Assembly (NCBI GenBank): GCA_964036045.1
Contig: OZ038378.1
Span: 178,591,754 to 178,655,753, forward strand
Reading direction: 5' to 3'
Length of the DNA: 64,000 nucleotides
Origin: Eutreptiella sp. 'Long Island Sound 2002'
Lineage: Eukaryota; Euglenozoa; Euglenophyceae; Eutreptiales; Eutreptiaceae
Shown here: positions 21,451 to 34,119 of the stretch, piece after piece
How positions within the stretch are numbered: the first letter of the stretch is position 1
How the letters are laid out: the number at the start of each line of letters is the position of its first letter
The notes under the pieces: generated by a model
Told to the model about the DNA's origin: nothing
Databases searched by the model: none
The model's input: the letters and a program-made list of their open reading frames with translations, nothing else
Position numbers and translations under genes: made by a program

Positions 21451-24400
21451 TCAGGCACCCCTGGCTGCAATCGCCCGGGTGAGTGCTGCCAAGTCCGAAA
21501 CATGGATCTTGGTCTTGTGCTTGCGGATGTACTCCATGAAGGGAGTATTGACCCGCGGCACGAACGAGGAGACGGGTTCCCAGGTGTCGTGGGACGGCCC
21601 ATAGCCTCGCCAACGAACCTTGAACTCCAGACCTGCGGGTGCCGAGGCTTTCGGACGCTGAGCCAGGATCTTCTCGACAGTATAGTCGTCCTGCTCAGCA
21701 TAGTCGTCGTCCGAGTCGGCCTCATGTGCGGCATAGCTCAGGGACACATGTTGGCCACGGAGGTCGGGTTCCCGCACACGGAGTTGACTCTCGTGGCGCT
21801 CCCGGAACTGTCCGTGACCCACCTTGATGCGGTAGGTGTCCTCAGCAATCCTGCGGACCACCTCGCCGGGTGTGAACCAGGTCTTGGTGCGGTGGGTGCC
21901 CATAGGGCGGGGTCTGATCACCCACACCGGGTCTCCCACCCTGAACTTCTGCGCTGTCGAGCTCGGGGCGGACTTCTGACGCTCAGCATGCTCCTTCTCA
22001 AGCTGCTGGCGGATGTCCCGCGCTGTTTGCTCTTGCCGCGCGAAGAACTCCTTGGCATCCATAGCCATGCCATCACCAGACAAGGGAAGTCCCCTACCCA
22101 GGGGGTCCCTGCCGAAGAGAATCTGGTGAGGGGACAAACCGCCCGGAGTGGGGGTGTCATGATGGGCCTTCAGAGCAGGCCACATCTCCTCAAACCAGTT
22201 CCGACGTGGATTGGTGATGTGGATCTTGCGCAGCTTCTCGAACAGCTGCCGTCCAGCCACTTCAGCACGGCCGTTAGACCGGCTGAGATAGGCAACGCTC
22301 TTGGCATGACGTATCCCCATGAGGGAACACATAGCCTTGAACCAGCCACCAGTAAACTGGGGCCCTCGGTCACTGCAAATGGTGCGGGGGATGTCAAAGA
22401 CGGTCAGCCAATGACGAATCATCATGACTGCCACTTCCTTGGCAAGCAACCCCTTTTTGCGTGCCGGAACGGCTACAACGTAGCCGCTGTGGCGGTCCAC
22501 ACAGAGAACCACACAGTCAAAGGTCTCCTTGCCAATGTGCACTTCGGGCATGGAGAAGACGTCCATGGCCACGCTCTCCATGGGCTGGTCAGGAACCGGG
22601 GTCCATTGGGGTTCCCCCTTGACGTTCCGGTTGTCGGGATTGCAGGCCTGGCAGACCGAACAACCCTTCCTGACCTTCTTGATGGCGGTGTAGAGAACGA
22701 TATGGTCGATCTCGAACCGACGCTGCATGTCAAGGGCTTGCTTCTTGACCCCTGGGTGCAGCATGTGGTGGTGCCAAGCTTCACACAGCTCGAGCACCCG
22801 GGACTCCGGTACTAGCAGCTTACCATTCCGGTAGAGCTTGCCATCTTCCTCGGTCAGCCCCTTTGGCCACTTCTGCCCGTCATCAGGGTCGGTCACAGCC
22901 CTATACTCGGCCGCAAAGGCCTCAGACTTGGCGTAGTCGTCGGTCCAGTCGTCCTGGAGGCAAGACTCCGGGAAGAGGTGCTTGTCGGACTCAGCTCCCT
23001 CAGGGGCGAGTACTCTGACCGCTCTGCTCACCCTCGTTGCGAGGGGGGCATCAGCAGCCATGACGACGAAGCATTTTGCACCCTCCTCCTCCATCAGGCG
23101 CTCCATTTCAATGATCCTCTTGGCTTCAGCGGTCTCAGCCTCATCGCCATGGGCAGAGATATCCTGCATGCCCTTGCTGGCGGGATAGGCCCACCTGCTG
23201 AGACAGTCCGCCACGGTGTTATCCTTTCCAGGAATATAAACAACCGTAAGGTCGAACTTGGCCAAGGTCTCATGCCATCTTGCCCGTCGGGAGGCAGGAC
23301 CTGAGGGGGTGTCCACGTGCTCCTTGTGCCACGACTGCAGACTCTGATGGTCGGTGCAGACGGTGACGGGATGGAGGGCTATGTACCCAGCCCATTTCCT
23401 GAGAGCCATGACGATGGCATACGCCTCCTTTTCACGGGGCGTCCACGTCCGTCTCTGGCCTTCCGCCAGGACTCGGCTCCAGAAGGCCACGGGCACGTGC
23501 CTCCCGTCGTCAAGCACTTGCTCCAACACAGCGCCAATGGCGTAGTCGGAAGCGTCGGTGCGAAGGACGAACCCTCGGTCGGGATCCACGAGGTGCAGAC
23601 CCACTGCGGATAGCAGCGCCTGCTTCATCCCCTCAAAGGCACGGTCGGACTCACCTGTCCAGACCAGAGCCTTCTTGGACCCCTTCTTGGTCTCCTCTCG
23701 GTTGCCCTTGAGCATGGTCGTCATGGGGGCTGCATACTCGGCATACATTTTGATATACCCCGAGTAGTAATTGCAGAACCCCAGATACGCCCGTAGCTCA
23801 GAGACCGTCTTGGGCTTTTCCCAGTGCTCAATTGCAGCCACCTTGCCAGGTATGGGCTTTCGCTGCCCGTTCCCGACTACGTGGCCAGCGAAGACCACCT
23901 CGCTTACCGCAATGGTGGCCTTGTCACTGCTGCCCGTGAGTTTGTGCCGAACCAGAAGGTCCAGCACTCGAGTGACGTCCCTTTCATGTGCCTCCAGGAG
24001 CTCCTCGTAGCTCATGCTGGGGTCCCCGGACGCGATGATCACGTCGTCCACGAAGGGGTCCGCACAGTCACGCACCGGCTCAAGCAGGTTCTCCAGCATC
24101 CGCTGAAAAGCCGCATTGCCGTTGGTAACGCCCATGGGCATCACCTTCCACTGGAGAGGTCCAAGTGGGGTGCTCATGGCTGTGCAGGCACGGGATTCTT
24201 CGGCGAGAGGCATCTGATGATAACCATGTTTCAGGTCAATCACCGTGAAGATCCTCCGCTGGTGTTGCTTTTGCAGCATGTCCTCAATGAGGGGCAGCGT
24301 ATAGCTGTCGTGCTGCGTTTGGGCGTTCAGGCCGCGGTAGTCGACCACGAGCCGTCACTCACCGGCAACCTTCCTGGGGACGACGAAGCAGGGAGAGGCC

Positions 24401-24659
24401 CACTCCGAGTGGCACGGCTCAAGCCAGCCTCTCTGGATGAAGTCACGGAGGATCTTCTCCATGGCCTCTTTCCTCTCGCCCCTCAGGGCAAACTCCCGGT
24501 GCCGATACACACGGGGTTCCTGCTTCAGTCGTATCTTGGCCTCGCCATACGGTCCACGCACCGGTGGGGGGAACACAGGCTTTCCGCTGAAGAAGGTCTC
24601 GCCATACTTCTGCTTCAGCCTGGCCCTCAACGCCTGGATCTTGGGGCAGTCATCGGACT
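21451..24659 (-). pseudogene. pol: Element D pol: RT, RNase H, integrase, chromodomain
   Basis: Starts in a frame shifted from the upstream protease frame near 24650. The RT opens with ESDDCPKIQALRARL and RGWLEPCHSEWASPCFVV, and has a TGA at 24355-24357 just before LVVDYRGLN. Downstream 965 codons are open: FTVIDLKHGYHQMPL, MPMGVTNGNAAFQRM, catalytic PFVDDVIIAS, RNase H (LRTDASDYAIGAVLEQ, CTDHQSLQSW, GKDNTVADCLSRW), and integrase with HHCC (HHHMLHPGV to CSVCQAC), AMDVFSMPE, CSDRGPQFTGG and SNGRAEVAGR (D,D,E complete). The C-terminal chromodomain (YTVEKILAQRP to WRGYGPSHDTWEP) is complete. Apart from the stop and the frameshift it looks intact. Confidence 0.9.
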
Positions 24660-26428
24660 CTGACTTTTCCGGGCACTTGAACCACGGAGCTTACTTGAGG
24701 GGTAGCTACTCCGCTCGCTTTCGGCTCAGGTGGTCTTCCCAGGTGGCCCAAAGGGCCATCTCTGGTCTTGCCTCGGAACAGATCGCCGTAGGTGGGTGGG
24801 TTACCGCCAGGCGGCTCGTTATGGCTGGACATGTGATCCAGCACCCTCTGTACGAAGGTATTCCCGTCATAGGAACCGGAGACGATTGAGTCCACTTCCC
24901 ACCAGGCTTTGTCCTGGCCTTTGCCCTCACGCTGGTCTCCCCAGTCGTGAAAGGGCTGATCCATATACCCCTGAACCAGATCCCACTCCTCTTCAGTGAG
25001 GGGCTCTTCCGATTCCGATTCTTCGATGTCAACAGGGGGAACCGCAAAGCATTGCCTCCAAGGCTCCGCTATGATGCGGTTGACACACACGAAGTCCGTG
25101 GTGTCGGCCTGATCAAGGCCCCCATCCACATAGTGGAATTCTGTTGGCCATCTCTGGGGTGGCATGGGCTGTCCCTTAGCGTCCTGATAGACACTGTCTC
25201 CAGCCGGTAGGACGACCTTGTTTAAGGTCATGTTGGTCAATGAGGCTACCCAATGTCGGGTACTTTCCTCCTCGGTGCATCCCATAGGAACAACCAGCAC
25301 TGCCTTGGAGCGGTCCTTGCGAATCTTCGCTATCGCTCTTGGAATGTCCCAACGGGGGCAATGGATCCACATCAATCCCTGATGCGGACCCCAGTGCTTC
25401 TTCCACGCGGAGTCCTGTGCGCTCCAGTACTTCTCACATACCCGAAGATGGGCGGAGGTTCCTGAAGAGAACGCATCCAGGGCCAGATCCGACGCTCCCA
25501 AGTCCGCGACCACTCGGTTCGCCACTTCTGGCCTTACGCCGTACTCCTGGTTTGCTGGACCAGTTGGCTCAGTGTCCAGCGCGGCCACTTCGAGCTGATT
25601 GCGTTCAGGGTGCATCCATTGGCATTCCACATGGTGCTCAGGTGACGAAAGCCACGAGAGCTGGTCGTCCTGGTACAGGGTCATGGAGGCCTGGGCCGGG
25701 AGAACGCCGGAGTCCGTCTCCATCATGAAGTCGTACCCAACGATCATGTCCCAGTCCATCTCGGCCTCGTAGAAGCGACCGTGCAGGAGGATTTCCTTGC
25801 CGAGGTCTGGGCGACTCAGCTCACGATGGTTCACGAACTGCAGCCCGATGGCCGCTTCCTTCGTGCCTCCCACCATGTACTGGCCGTTCGCCACCTTCAG
25901 CCTGACAGGCTTCCGACTGTCGGTCAGACACTCTGGTGGAAGTAGGCCAGCCTTGACCAAGCTGACTTGAGCTCCCGTGTCGACCAACACGTCGAAAACC
26001 TTTTCCACTTCCCCGCATAGGGCACGGACCTTAAGATGCAACTGCCGCTCGCGACCGACACGGCGCACGGCGTGCAAACTCAGGATCTCCGGCCGTTCCA
26101 GAAGCTCCACAAGCGACTGGTGCAGGTCGTGGACAATGGGCTCAGGCTGCCCATCTGCAGCATCCAGCTGCGGTCCGGGTGATCCTCCGATACTCTCGGA
26201 TAGATCCTGTAGTACATCAAACACATTCTTGGTCGCGAAGGACGGACGGGTGCAAGGGTTCGTGCCTTCACTTGCCCTCACCCCGCCTCCGCGACTGGGC
26301 GCCGGACCGGGCCTTCCGCCCGCGGCAGTCCCCTTGTGCTTATCGACTCCCGACTGGGATGGTTCGGCGCTTCCCACGTCACCATCCTGCGACCGCCCTA
26401 GCTGGGGCCCTTGGCTGCAGGGGCTCCG
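24650..26428 (-). pseudogene. pol: Element D protease and methyltransferase-like domain
   Basis: In the same frame as the upstream gag pieces after the TAG at 26429. The protease signature VDTGAQVSLVKAG lies near 25960-25990 and WDMIVGYDFM near 25740. From about 25520 to 25190 comes the methyltransferase-like block: LDAFSSGTSAHLRVCEKYW, LMWIHCPRWDIPRAIAKI, KAVLVVPMG. The expected PP is replaced by CP, so it is degenerate. An acidic linker (SESEEPLTEEEW) leads to the shift into the RT frame at about 24650. Whether that shift is programmed or a mutation cannot be decided from one copy. Confidence 0.8.
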
Positions 26429-27076
26429 CTAGGGGGCGTCGGTTGTGGAGGAAGGGGGGTTTCCCTCCGCATCAACCTCGTTGATGCCCTTCTTCCTTCC
26501 CCCTTTCTTACCCTTGTTCTTGTCCTTGTCCTTGTTCTGGTCATTCCGGTTGTTCTCCTTGTTCTTGTTGTCCGACCTGGGGACCCAGTTCCGCTTGATC
26601 TCCTGGATCTCCTTGGCCAACTCGGTCCCCACCGACGACATCAGCTTGGCCAGCTCGTCCTTGTCGACCTCCATTTTGGCTTCCCGGATACCCGCGGGCG
26701 CACGCTTCTTCGACCCGTGCGCCTTCTTGTAAGCCTCCGTGTCGGCCTTGTGGACGGGGCATGTTCGGTGGTCATGGTTGAAGCCTCGCTTCCTCCCATA
26801 ACACACGAAACAGCCCTGAGGATGAGCTCGTATGAACTCCCCAAAGGACAGCGGAGGGTCGCCAATGCGGCGAGGGTCCCTCTTCTCCTGCTTCCTCCAA
26901 CCCTGCTGCAGGGGCTTCCAGTTTCCCGGTTTGCTCCCCGCGCTCAGGTTCCTGGCCACGAAAGCACAAACGGCCACTTCGGCGGGCTCATCGTCGTCGT
27001 CATCGTCGACGAGAGTCTCATCGCCGCCGGCTCCCGCTGCGTCCATGGCATCTTCCCCGCCAGGTCCCTCGCCAAC
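26429..27076 (-). pseudogene. gag: Element D gag: zinc-finger (nucleocapsid-like) part
   Basis: Same frame as the capsid part, between TAG at 27077-27079 and TAG at 26429-26431. It starts with an acidic stretch (DDDDDDEPAE), then CFVCYGRKRGFNHDHRTC, which fits C-x2-C-x8-H-x4-C, longer than a retroviral knuckle. The end is Lys/Asn-rich (NKNKENNRND, KDKNKGKKGG), typical of nucleic-acid-binding tails. An internal ATG at 27046 could start it independently, but the shared frame with both neighbours argues for one original polyprotein. Confidence 0.7.
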
Positions 27077-28744
27077 CTAGTTGACGTCGCGGTCGCCGGG
27101 CCTCAACCCGCGGGTGTGGTGGAGGTTTCGGTACTCCTTGAGTACTTCCTCGCCCACCCACTCCAGGATCTCGTCGCAGCTCATCCGCGCCGGGATGGGC
27201 TGCAGACGGATGGTCTGGCCGCTCAACTCACAATCGTCAAGGCGCCACATCGCGGTCTTCTCGCGATCGCCCGAGACGGTGATGAGGAGAGCGTTCCGCA
27301 GGGAGTGCCGTTTGACATCCCGGGCCACGTTCTTCTTCGCCCAAGCCACCACGTTCGTATGATACTCCTTGGGGAGCATCATCTTGACCGTGTGGTTGGA
27401 CTTGGCCCTCTTGGATTCCTCCTTGGTGACCCTCTTGATCCATGCTTCCGGCAGCATGGAGAGCAGGCGAGCCTGCTCGTCACCCTCGTTCCAATCCTCC
27501 ACGTTGCGGCGGAAGAGGGTGTATTTCCCTCGGAAGTCTCGCCACTCTCGTAGGCGGATCTCCCGTCCATCATGCTCAAGCTTGATGGACTTCCAGCGCT
27601 TGGCCGCCACCTGCGGAGCGTCCACCCGCTCCTGCTCGTTGAGCCACTTCTTGGCTTCCTTGAGGGTCTTGATTTTCCCCTCCTTGGTCGCCATGAAGTA
27701 TAGCTCTCCGAGCACTTCCGGCAGGCAGTACCTGAACCGTTTGAAGACATACTTCTCCGCATCAGCGGGAGGCAGGTCTTCAGTGACGGTCAGCCCCCAA
27801 TCGTCCAGCTTCTCCAAGAAGCGGTCGACGTTGAGGGGGTTGCCGTCGTACATGGGGGGCTTGATGTCCTTCAAGTCTTCCCACACGGCGGCATCCGCGG
27901 CCTTAGAGACCATGAACGCCGGCCGCGAGGTCGACCGAGGTTCCCATCGGCCTCGCCCACGGACTCCCACGGCCGCCACGTCCATCTCCTCCATGGAACC
28001 CCTGTGGCTACGCCGCGGTTCCTCCACGTACGCTGAACCAAAATGTTCACGCCGTACTGCATCCATGTACGCATCCTCATCACGGCGCCGGCGACTGCGT
28101 TCAGCGGCCTCCCGTCGTACAGCACGCGGCGGGCTGATGTCGAACTCCTCCAGGTCCAGGTCCAGGTCCTCACCTTCGCCGACATCCCACTCCACGTCTC
28201 CTCTGGGGACCTCGTCCCTGAGTCCACCATAACGTCCTCCAGCCATTGGGATTGGCACCGGGGCTGGTGCCGGGCGTCGGGGGCGTACAGGCGTCCGCGG
28301 TGGAGCACAGCGGTTGCGGTACTCCGCGCTGAGCCACTCATCACGCCATTCCTCACTGCCACTGCCGGGCGGCACGCGCTCGTTGCGGCGGCCCGCGCTG
28401 TGGTGAGAGGGGGCGGTGAGAGAGGGGGCACTGGCGCTGGGGCGACTCCTGGGGGCTCCGCCGGGGGCGTGGGGTCTGCCTGGACCTGGTCCGGGTCCCC
28501 AGCCGTCGTCCGACGAGCCAGACTCCAGGGGTGGGTGGTCGTTGCCGACGCTCCCACGGGCTTCCAGCGCGTCCAGCCTCTCCTGAAGGCCGCTGACGAC
28601 GTTGGTCAGCGACTTGGTCTCGGCCCTGGCGATGTCCAGCTCCTTCTGCGCGCGCGCGGCGACCGTGGAGATGCGAGCCATCTCGCCCTTGCCCGTGTCT
28701 ACCTCCAGCTCGAGCAACCGGACTCTCCTGTGGAGGTAGACAAT
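27077..28744 (-). pseudogene. gag: Element D gag: capsid part
   Basis: Open frame continuous with the upstream gag piece after TGA at 28745-28747. A short coiled coil (TKSLTNVVSGLQERLDAL) and an Arg/Pro-rich linker precede a helical Ty3-like capsid region (about 27850-27300): WEDLKDIKPPMYDGNPLNVD, LPEVLGELYFMATKEGK, LREWRDFRGKYTLFRRNV. This is the retrotransposon gag fold in wording (PxYDGxPxxxxxFL). It ends at TAG 27077-27079 and the frame stays open beyond. Confidence 0.75.
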
Positions 28745-30793
28745 TCACCGCCAGGTGGTATCCGGGTCGCCGTTCCCTGGTGGGTCGTCGGGGTCCCCAG
28801 GGGGTCCTCCAGGAGGGCCTCCGCCGGGTCCGCCCGGTCCAGGGGGTCCTCCCCCGCCCGGTGGTCCGCCTCCAGGGGGTCCACTTGGTGGGCGTCCTCC
28901 AGGGGGTCCCGATGGTCCTCCGCCAGGGGGTCCCGGTGGGTCTCCGCCGGGTCGCCTCGGTGGGTCCGAGGATGGGCGCTTCCTCGTGATGCCGAAGTTC
29001 ATGTCGTCATCCTCGTCCATGTCGCCCCACCTGGGCGTCTCGGTCACGGAGGACTCCGAGCTCCGGTAGGGAGGAGGGAGATCCTCATCCTCACCTTCCG
29101 GTTCCATGGGGACGTCTCCGCCGCCTCCGCCCGTCCAAGCCACCACTTGGCCATGTCGGCGGCCTCGTTCATCCCCGTCACTGGCGGTGAAGAAGGGGTC
29201 ACCGTCATGGGGGTGTCCACCCGCTGGCCTCCGCGGCCTCTCGGGGGTCTTCCCCTTGCCTTTCCTCCGTCGATGGGCGGTGGTGCCACTGCTCCCACTG
29301 CTGCCCGTGTCCGCCTCATGCAGCGTCATCCTGGAGGAGGCGTCCCCTTCGAAAAGCTTTCGAAGGGTCCCCACTCGTGATCCTCCCGGGGGAGTCTCGC
29401 GGCGGAGTTTGGCCTCTGCCTGCTCCATTGCGGCGGCGGTGGCTGCGGCAGCTCGCGCTTCGGCTTCTTCCCGAGCACGAGCCGCCTCGGCTTCCCGGGC
29501 CTGCTGCAGCCGCGCCTTCTGCGCTTCCAACGCTGCCAGCTCCGCCTCCGTCTCCGCCTTCTCCTCAGCGACCTTCCGTCGCGCGGCCTCGATGGCTTCC
29601 TTCTTGGCGGCGTCCAACTGGGCCTTAGCCGTTGCTTCGGCGTGGGCCCTTTCCTCCGCCTCCTTCTTTGCCCTCTCTTGGGCAAGCGCCTCTTCCAGCG
29701 CCTTCACCTCGGCCTCCTTGCTGGCAATGGCCTCCTGCGTCCGGCGGGCTTCCTCGTCGGTTGCCCTGATCCGGGCAGCCACTGCCTCATGGGCGGCCGC
29801 AGCCGTGAGACCGGCCGCGATGGCTGCCACTTTCGAGGCGTGGTAATCCATGCCTCTGCCCCACTCGGTGGCCTCCTCATGGGCGATGCCGACGGCGCCC
29901 TCCACGGCAGCGTTCTGCTGCGTGGCCCGTTGCCGGGCAACCCGAAGGTTGCAGGGCGCCCCACAGACGCGCTCACAGGCGCGCGCCACGTCCCTTTGGG
30001 CGGGAGCGGCGCTGCTGCTGGAGCTGGCCTGGTTGGCTGGCATCCTCCCGCGGTGGGCCGACTCCACGTCGCTGCTGGGGCCTGCTGGGGCCTGTTGGGG
30101 CCTCAGGAGCAGCTGACGGGGCTTGGCCCTGGTCTGCTTGGCGACTTCCATGAAGTCACCAAGGGTGGCGTGGCCGGGGTGATGACCACCATTGGCCCGT
30201 TGGGGACTGGGGGCTGGGGTTCCGCCCTTGGCGCCTTGGGCGGCTTCGGCGGCCAGGGACTCCTGGTACTCCCGCCACCTCCGGTCCCGCTTCTTGTCCC
30301 CGGCGGACCGCTTCTCCTTCCCCGGAGACGCGCTGCTGCTGCCCTGCAGCCTGCGCTCGCTCCCCGGTTCCGGGAAGTTCTTCTCGATCACGTCCCACAA
30401 GGAGACGTTGATCGAGGCGCCCGACGGGTACACGTTGGGCTCCTCGTCCTCCTCAATCCCGTCGGGGCGCAGGCCTTCGCCAGGCCTGTCCGGCCGGGTC
30501 CACGTCCTCCAGCGCCTCTGCTGGTGGCGGTAGGCGAACTCTTCCGCCCGCAGCCAGTCCTCCACGGCCTGCAGGCGGTCGGGGGCGATGTCTGTGCGGA
30601 GCTCGAAGCTCCGGGGCATGCCGCCTTCGCACTGGGGGTGGCTGTGGCGGTAGTGCTGGTCCCATACCAACCCACGCAGTAGGTTCGCTGCATGGGGGTG
30701 GGGCTGCGGCCACGTCCTGCCCGCTTCTTGCCAATTCACCATGGCAGCGGGGGGCGTAGTTGGTCCTGAGGTCCTTGATGTGCACTCCTTCAA
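28745..30793 (-). pseudogene. gag: Element D gag: N-terminal coiled-coil part
   Basis: 682 codons from the first ATG after the leader. A Trp/Arg-rich head (DWLRAEEFAYRHQQRRW) is followed by a long Ala/Glu/Lys-rich heptad region (about 29850-29400, such as EVKALEEALAQERAKKEAEE) that should form a coiled coil, and a Pro/Gly-rich tail (GPPGGGPPGGGGPPGPGG) to the TGA at 28745. The frame stays open past this TGA into the capsid part. It is probably a matrix or scaffolding extension of Gag. A long coiled-coil Gag N-terminus is shared with element A. Confidence 0.7.
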
Positions 30794-31181
30794 CTCAACG
30801 AACTGGTTGTGGTTGTTGAGGCGGGTGCTGCAGCACTGGATTGGAAGTGCGGCTGGTGCTGGTCAGCCGGTGGTTGTGGAGGTGGTTAACGCGGCCTTGC
30901 TGGTCGGCCGATGGGACTCCGGGTCGGCCGATGGGGCTGATGCAGGAGTCCTGGTCTGTGCACCTCTTTCACGGTTGCTGCGCGGTCAGGGCGATGCTCT
31001 GGACGGCGCTGCGGGCTCCGTGACGAACTCGGCGCTGTCGCTGAGTGGCGCTGCGAGCCGCTGCGCTGCGCTGCCAGACGCTGCGCTGTGCTGCGAGCTG
31101 CGAGCTGCGCCGCGCTGCTCGGGGTTGGTGGCCCCGAGTGGCACGCGAGGGCTGGGTAACCCCGCGGCGGTGAAACGCTTT
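30794..31181 (-). other. 5' leader of element D
   Basis: 388 bases between the 5' LTR and the gag ATG, rich in GCTGC repeats. I do not recognise a TGG-type primer site directly after the LTR end. Priming by an internal tRNA segment is possible but unsupported. Confidence 0.5.
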
Positions 31182-34119
31182 TGACGCATTCCCGTGGGGG
31201 GCCGGCCACGGGACGCTGCGGTTACACGCACAGGTGAGCAGGCAGGCAAAGCACTACGCTCACAAGGGCATCAATACGCTCGTGTCATGTGACAAAGCGT
31301 TTCGGAATCCTTGCCACTCTGAAATGAGGGAACGAAACTATGTACAGCAACACATCAGGATATGTACACATGGGGTTAAGACTGGACTGGGGTAAGGGCA
31401 TCAAGGGACAATAGACACTCAGTCCCAACTCATATCCCAATCCCAGGTCCGACCCTCTCAGTGGCTGGTAGGGGCGGGGGCTCAAACACAACCCATGCCC
31501 TGCTCAGTCCGGACCCTGAAACCCTGCCAGTGGGGGAGGTGTCCCGCACAGCCACAGGCGAGTTCCTGGGAACCAATGAGCACCAAGGCCAACCGACAGT
31601 GGCTCCCTATGCTCCCTAACGGCAGGTCCCAACTCCTCTCTGAGCCAGAGATATGGCCCCGCCATTATCACCCAGGAGTTGGTAGCTGAAAATGGGCTGT
31701 TTCAGCCCAAACTGATATTAGCTCCAAAATTCCCAAAATTGACCCCTCGTCCGGACCCGCCAGAGGTAGGGACGAGGCAACTGACCCTTTGCCCTTCGAG
31801 TACGAACTCTCTGGAGCCCTCACCCAACCTGGTTCCCTCTGAGGTCACGGCATCGGGGCAACACGGATGAGTCAAGTGGGGTCATGATGCCAAAATCACC
31901 AAAATTGGCGTCATTCCCACGGGTGGCTCACCCGGCCAAGGTAAGGCCAATGGTCCACAGGGTAGGAGGCAGGACCTAGGACTCATATCTGAGTGGGCTC
32001 CCTATGGGCTTAGAGAAATGGGGCCGCCAATTGACCACACGGAAGGGGGAAGTTGGGGTCCCAAAATTGGGTCATTTTGGCTGCTTGAAATGAGCCAAAA
32101 TTCGGTGTGCTCCCAATTGTATATCTCCACGCCGGCTTGGAGATCGGATCCGCTATTCCATACGCGATCCACCTGGAGTCCAACAAAGACTCCCATGCCC
32201 TTGGCTCTCAAAGATCTCCATGCCACTTGGCGTGGTAACGATCCCAATTGGGTCCACAAATGCCAAAATGGCAAAATTGCCCACATTCACTTTGGGCTAG
32301 CGCCTTAACGAAGGTTGCTCCGCTTCGCCCACGTGGGGTGTGAACCATGGGGACCAATGTCCATATCACCCATGTCATATATGGTCCATTGGTCGAAGCG
32401 TCCGGCGTGCACGAAGGTTAGAACATGGTGCACGGCGGGCAGCAAAAGTGGAAAATTGCTCAAAATGACCAAAAATGCGCACACTCATGGTTGGGGCAAA
32501 TGAGGCACATGCCCGACTCGGACCGGAGTGTGCCATAGGATTGGTATCAAGTCCTATGTGTCCAACATATCTTTTGGGCGTCGCCCAACTCCTCCAGTAT
32601 TGGGAATGGCAGGGTCGCCAAGTGAGCCCATGATTTGGGATAGTCCCAAATCGCCAACATGGCGGCCACGGTATGCCAAGCCTAGGAGGAGTTATTCGCC
32701 GGGTCCAAGATATGTTGGGTACCGAAGTATGTACCCTCATATCATACTTGGGTCATGATGTCAATTGAGCGCAACGTTGAAATACAAGGTCGCCACTTGA
32801 CATCATGACGGGCCAAAAACGGCAAAATTGGCACAAAGACAAACCAAAGTGCCTTGAAGGGCGCACAATTATATCTTTGGCTTGGATCGTGCAATCAACT
32901 AATCCTTCTAAACACAATGACTTGACACCAATGACCTTCGATCCCACATATGTGCTCCACTTGGGGCGCCTTGAAAGGTTACGAGCGCTACTTCCCAAGT
33001 GGGCACATGAAAATATGGAAAATTGCAAAATACACACCTTGCTCCCAACGCATCGCTTCGGGTTCACCACACAAGCTTCCCTTCACGAAGGTTAGGCTTG
33101 CAATTGATCGTAGGGAGTATGGAGAAGGGGCTTGCACAATATGAGGTCCATTGGCGGGTTTGACTTGGAGTGATGGACCAACCAAATGGGCACGCAACAC
33201 GACACAAGGCACATACTCCATATTGCCCAAAAAGGTAGCTCCCACCACGATATGTCATGCCCCTCCAAGGGCATAACTTTGTGTCTATCGCTCATAGGAA
33301 CTCAAGGAGAGTTCCTATGCAACACCAACACTTGCGCGCTACACTCGAAAGTTATCTTAACGCACGCAATGTCATGGCCAATGAGTTATAACGCAAACTC
33401 TACCCTCTTGACCATTATCCATTACACTAGCGCGCACGTGTGGAAACGCAAGGCATATAAAGCTTCCTAAATTACGTCGGGAGTATTGTGAATACCTCCC
33501 ACGTTTCCTTATTGTCATTCCTCGCAAGCAACACGAGATATGACCTTCACAAGTGGCCTCACGAATCAACTTTATTTTGCCCATATCTTTAAGACAAATG
33601 GAGGGCAGGTTAAAAGGAAAGTTGATTCGTGCATAGGGAAGCACGTAGGTCCACTCGAAAGAGGTCAAGTCAAGTGCGGGGATGTCGAAGTCGAAAATCC
33701 GATTTCGACATCCTGAAAAATTCGGATTAAGGTTGCGAGTGTAAGATGTGAAAATTGCGGAAGCGTCCATGCAGTTCCTGAAGGCTTTGGAGCCTTCGTG
33801 ACGGATTGCGTTAAAATTTCCATTATAAACAGTTAAACTGGCGGTTACGGTAAAGTCGCGATCCAACCGCCAGCAGTCAAAACAGTGAATATCAGAACGG
33901 AAGCAGAAAAATTGACGGAAACAATATGAAAATAAAACCCTGTTGATTCCTGATATTCTGATATACAAATCTCCGCTGGCGGTGCATCGGTTGCCGATGC
34001 GGGGCTTTACGGTACGGAACGGAGCGTCAACGGGCATCTTCCCTTCCGTACATGGGGTTAGTGGACCGGGGACCGGTTGTATGCCGTAACCTAGCCATGG
34101 GGTTCTGGGTACCGCTTCA
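31182..34119 (-). repeat. 5' LTR of element D (2,938 bp)
   Basis: Partner of 17011-19970. Substitutions cluster towards the 3' end of the LTR on the element strand: about 20 in the 780 bases from 31182, against about 5 in the last 770 bases to 34119. The boundary at 34119 is given by loss of similarity and the TTAT duplication. Confidence 0.9.

Larger units (their letters stand above)
17011..34119 (-). mobile_element. Element D: innermost LTR retrotransposon with 2.95-kb LTRs
   Basis: This minus-strand element has its 5' LTR at 31182-34119 and its 3' LTR at 17011-19970, with TG...CA-type ends. In minus order it carries gag N-terminal coiled coil, capsid, zinc finger, protease, methyltransferase-like domain, RT, RNase H, integrase and chromodomain, then a 1.5-kb 3' UTR and polypurine tract. 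It lies in the methyltransferase-like domain of element C. Several in-frame stops and one frameshift interrupt gag-pol. It is closer to element A than to B and C in RNase H and integrase wording. Confidence 0.9.

Noticed and set aside
28755-30682. Pro/Gly-rich and Ser/Ala-rich plus-strand ORFs opposite element D gag
   Set aside because: Antisense shadows of a GC-rich Gag with clear capsid and frame continuity on the minus strand.
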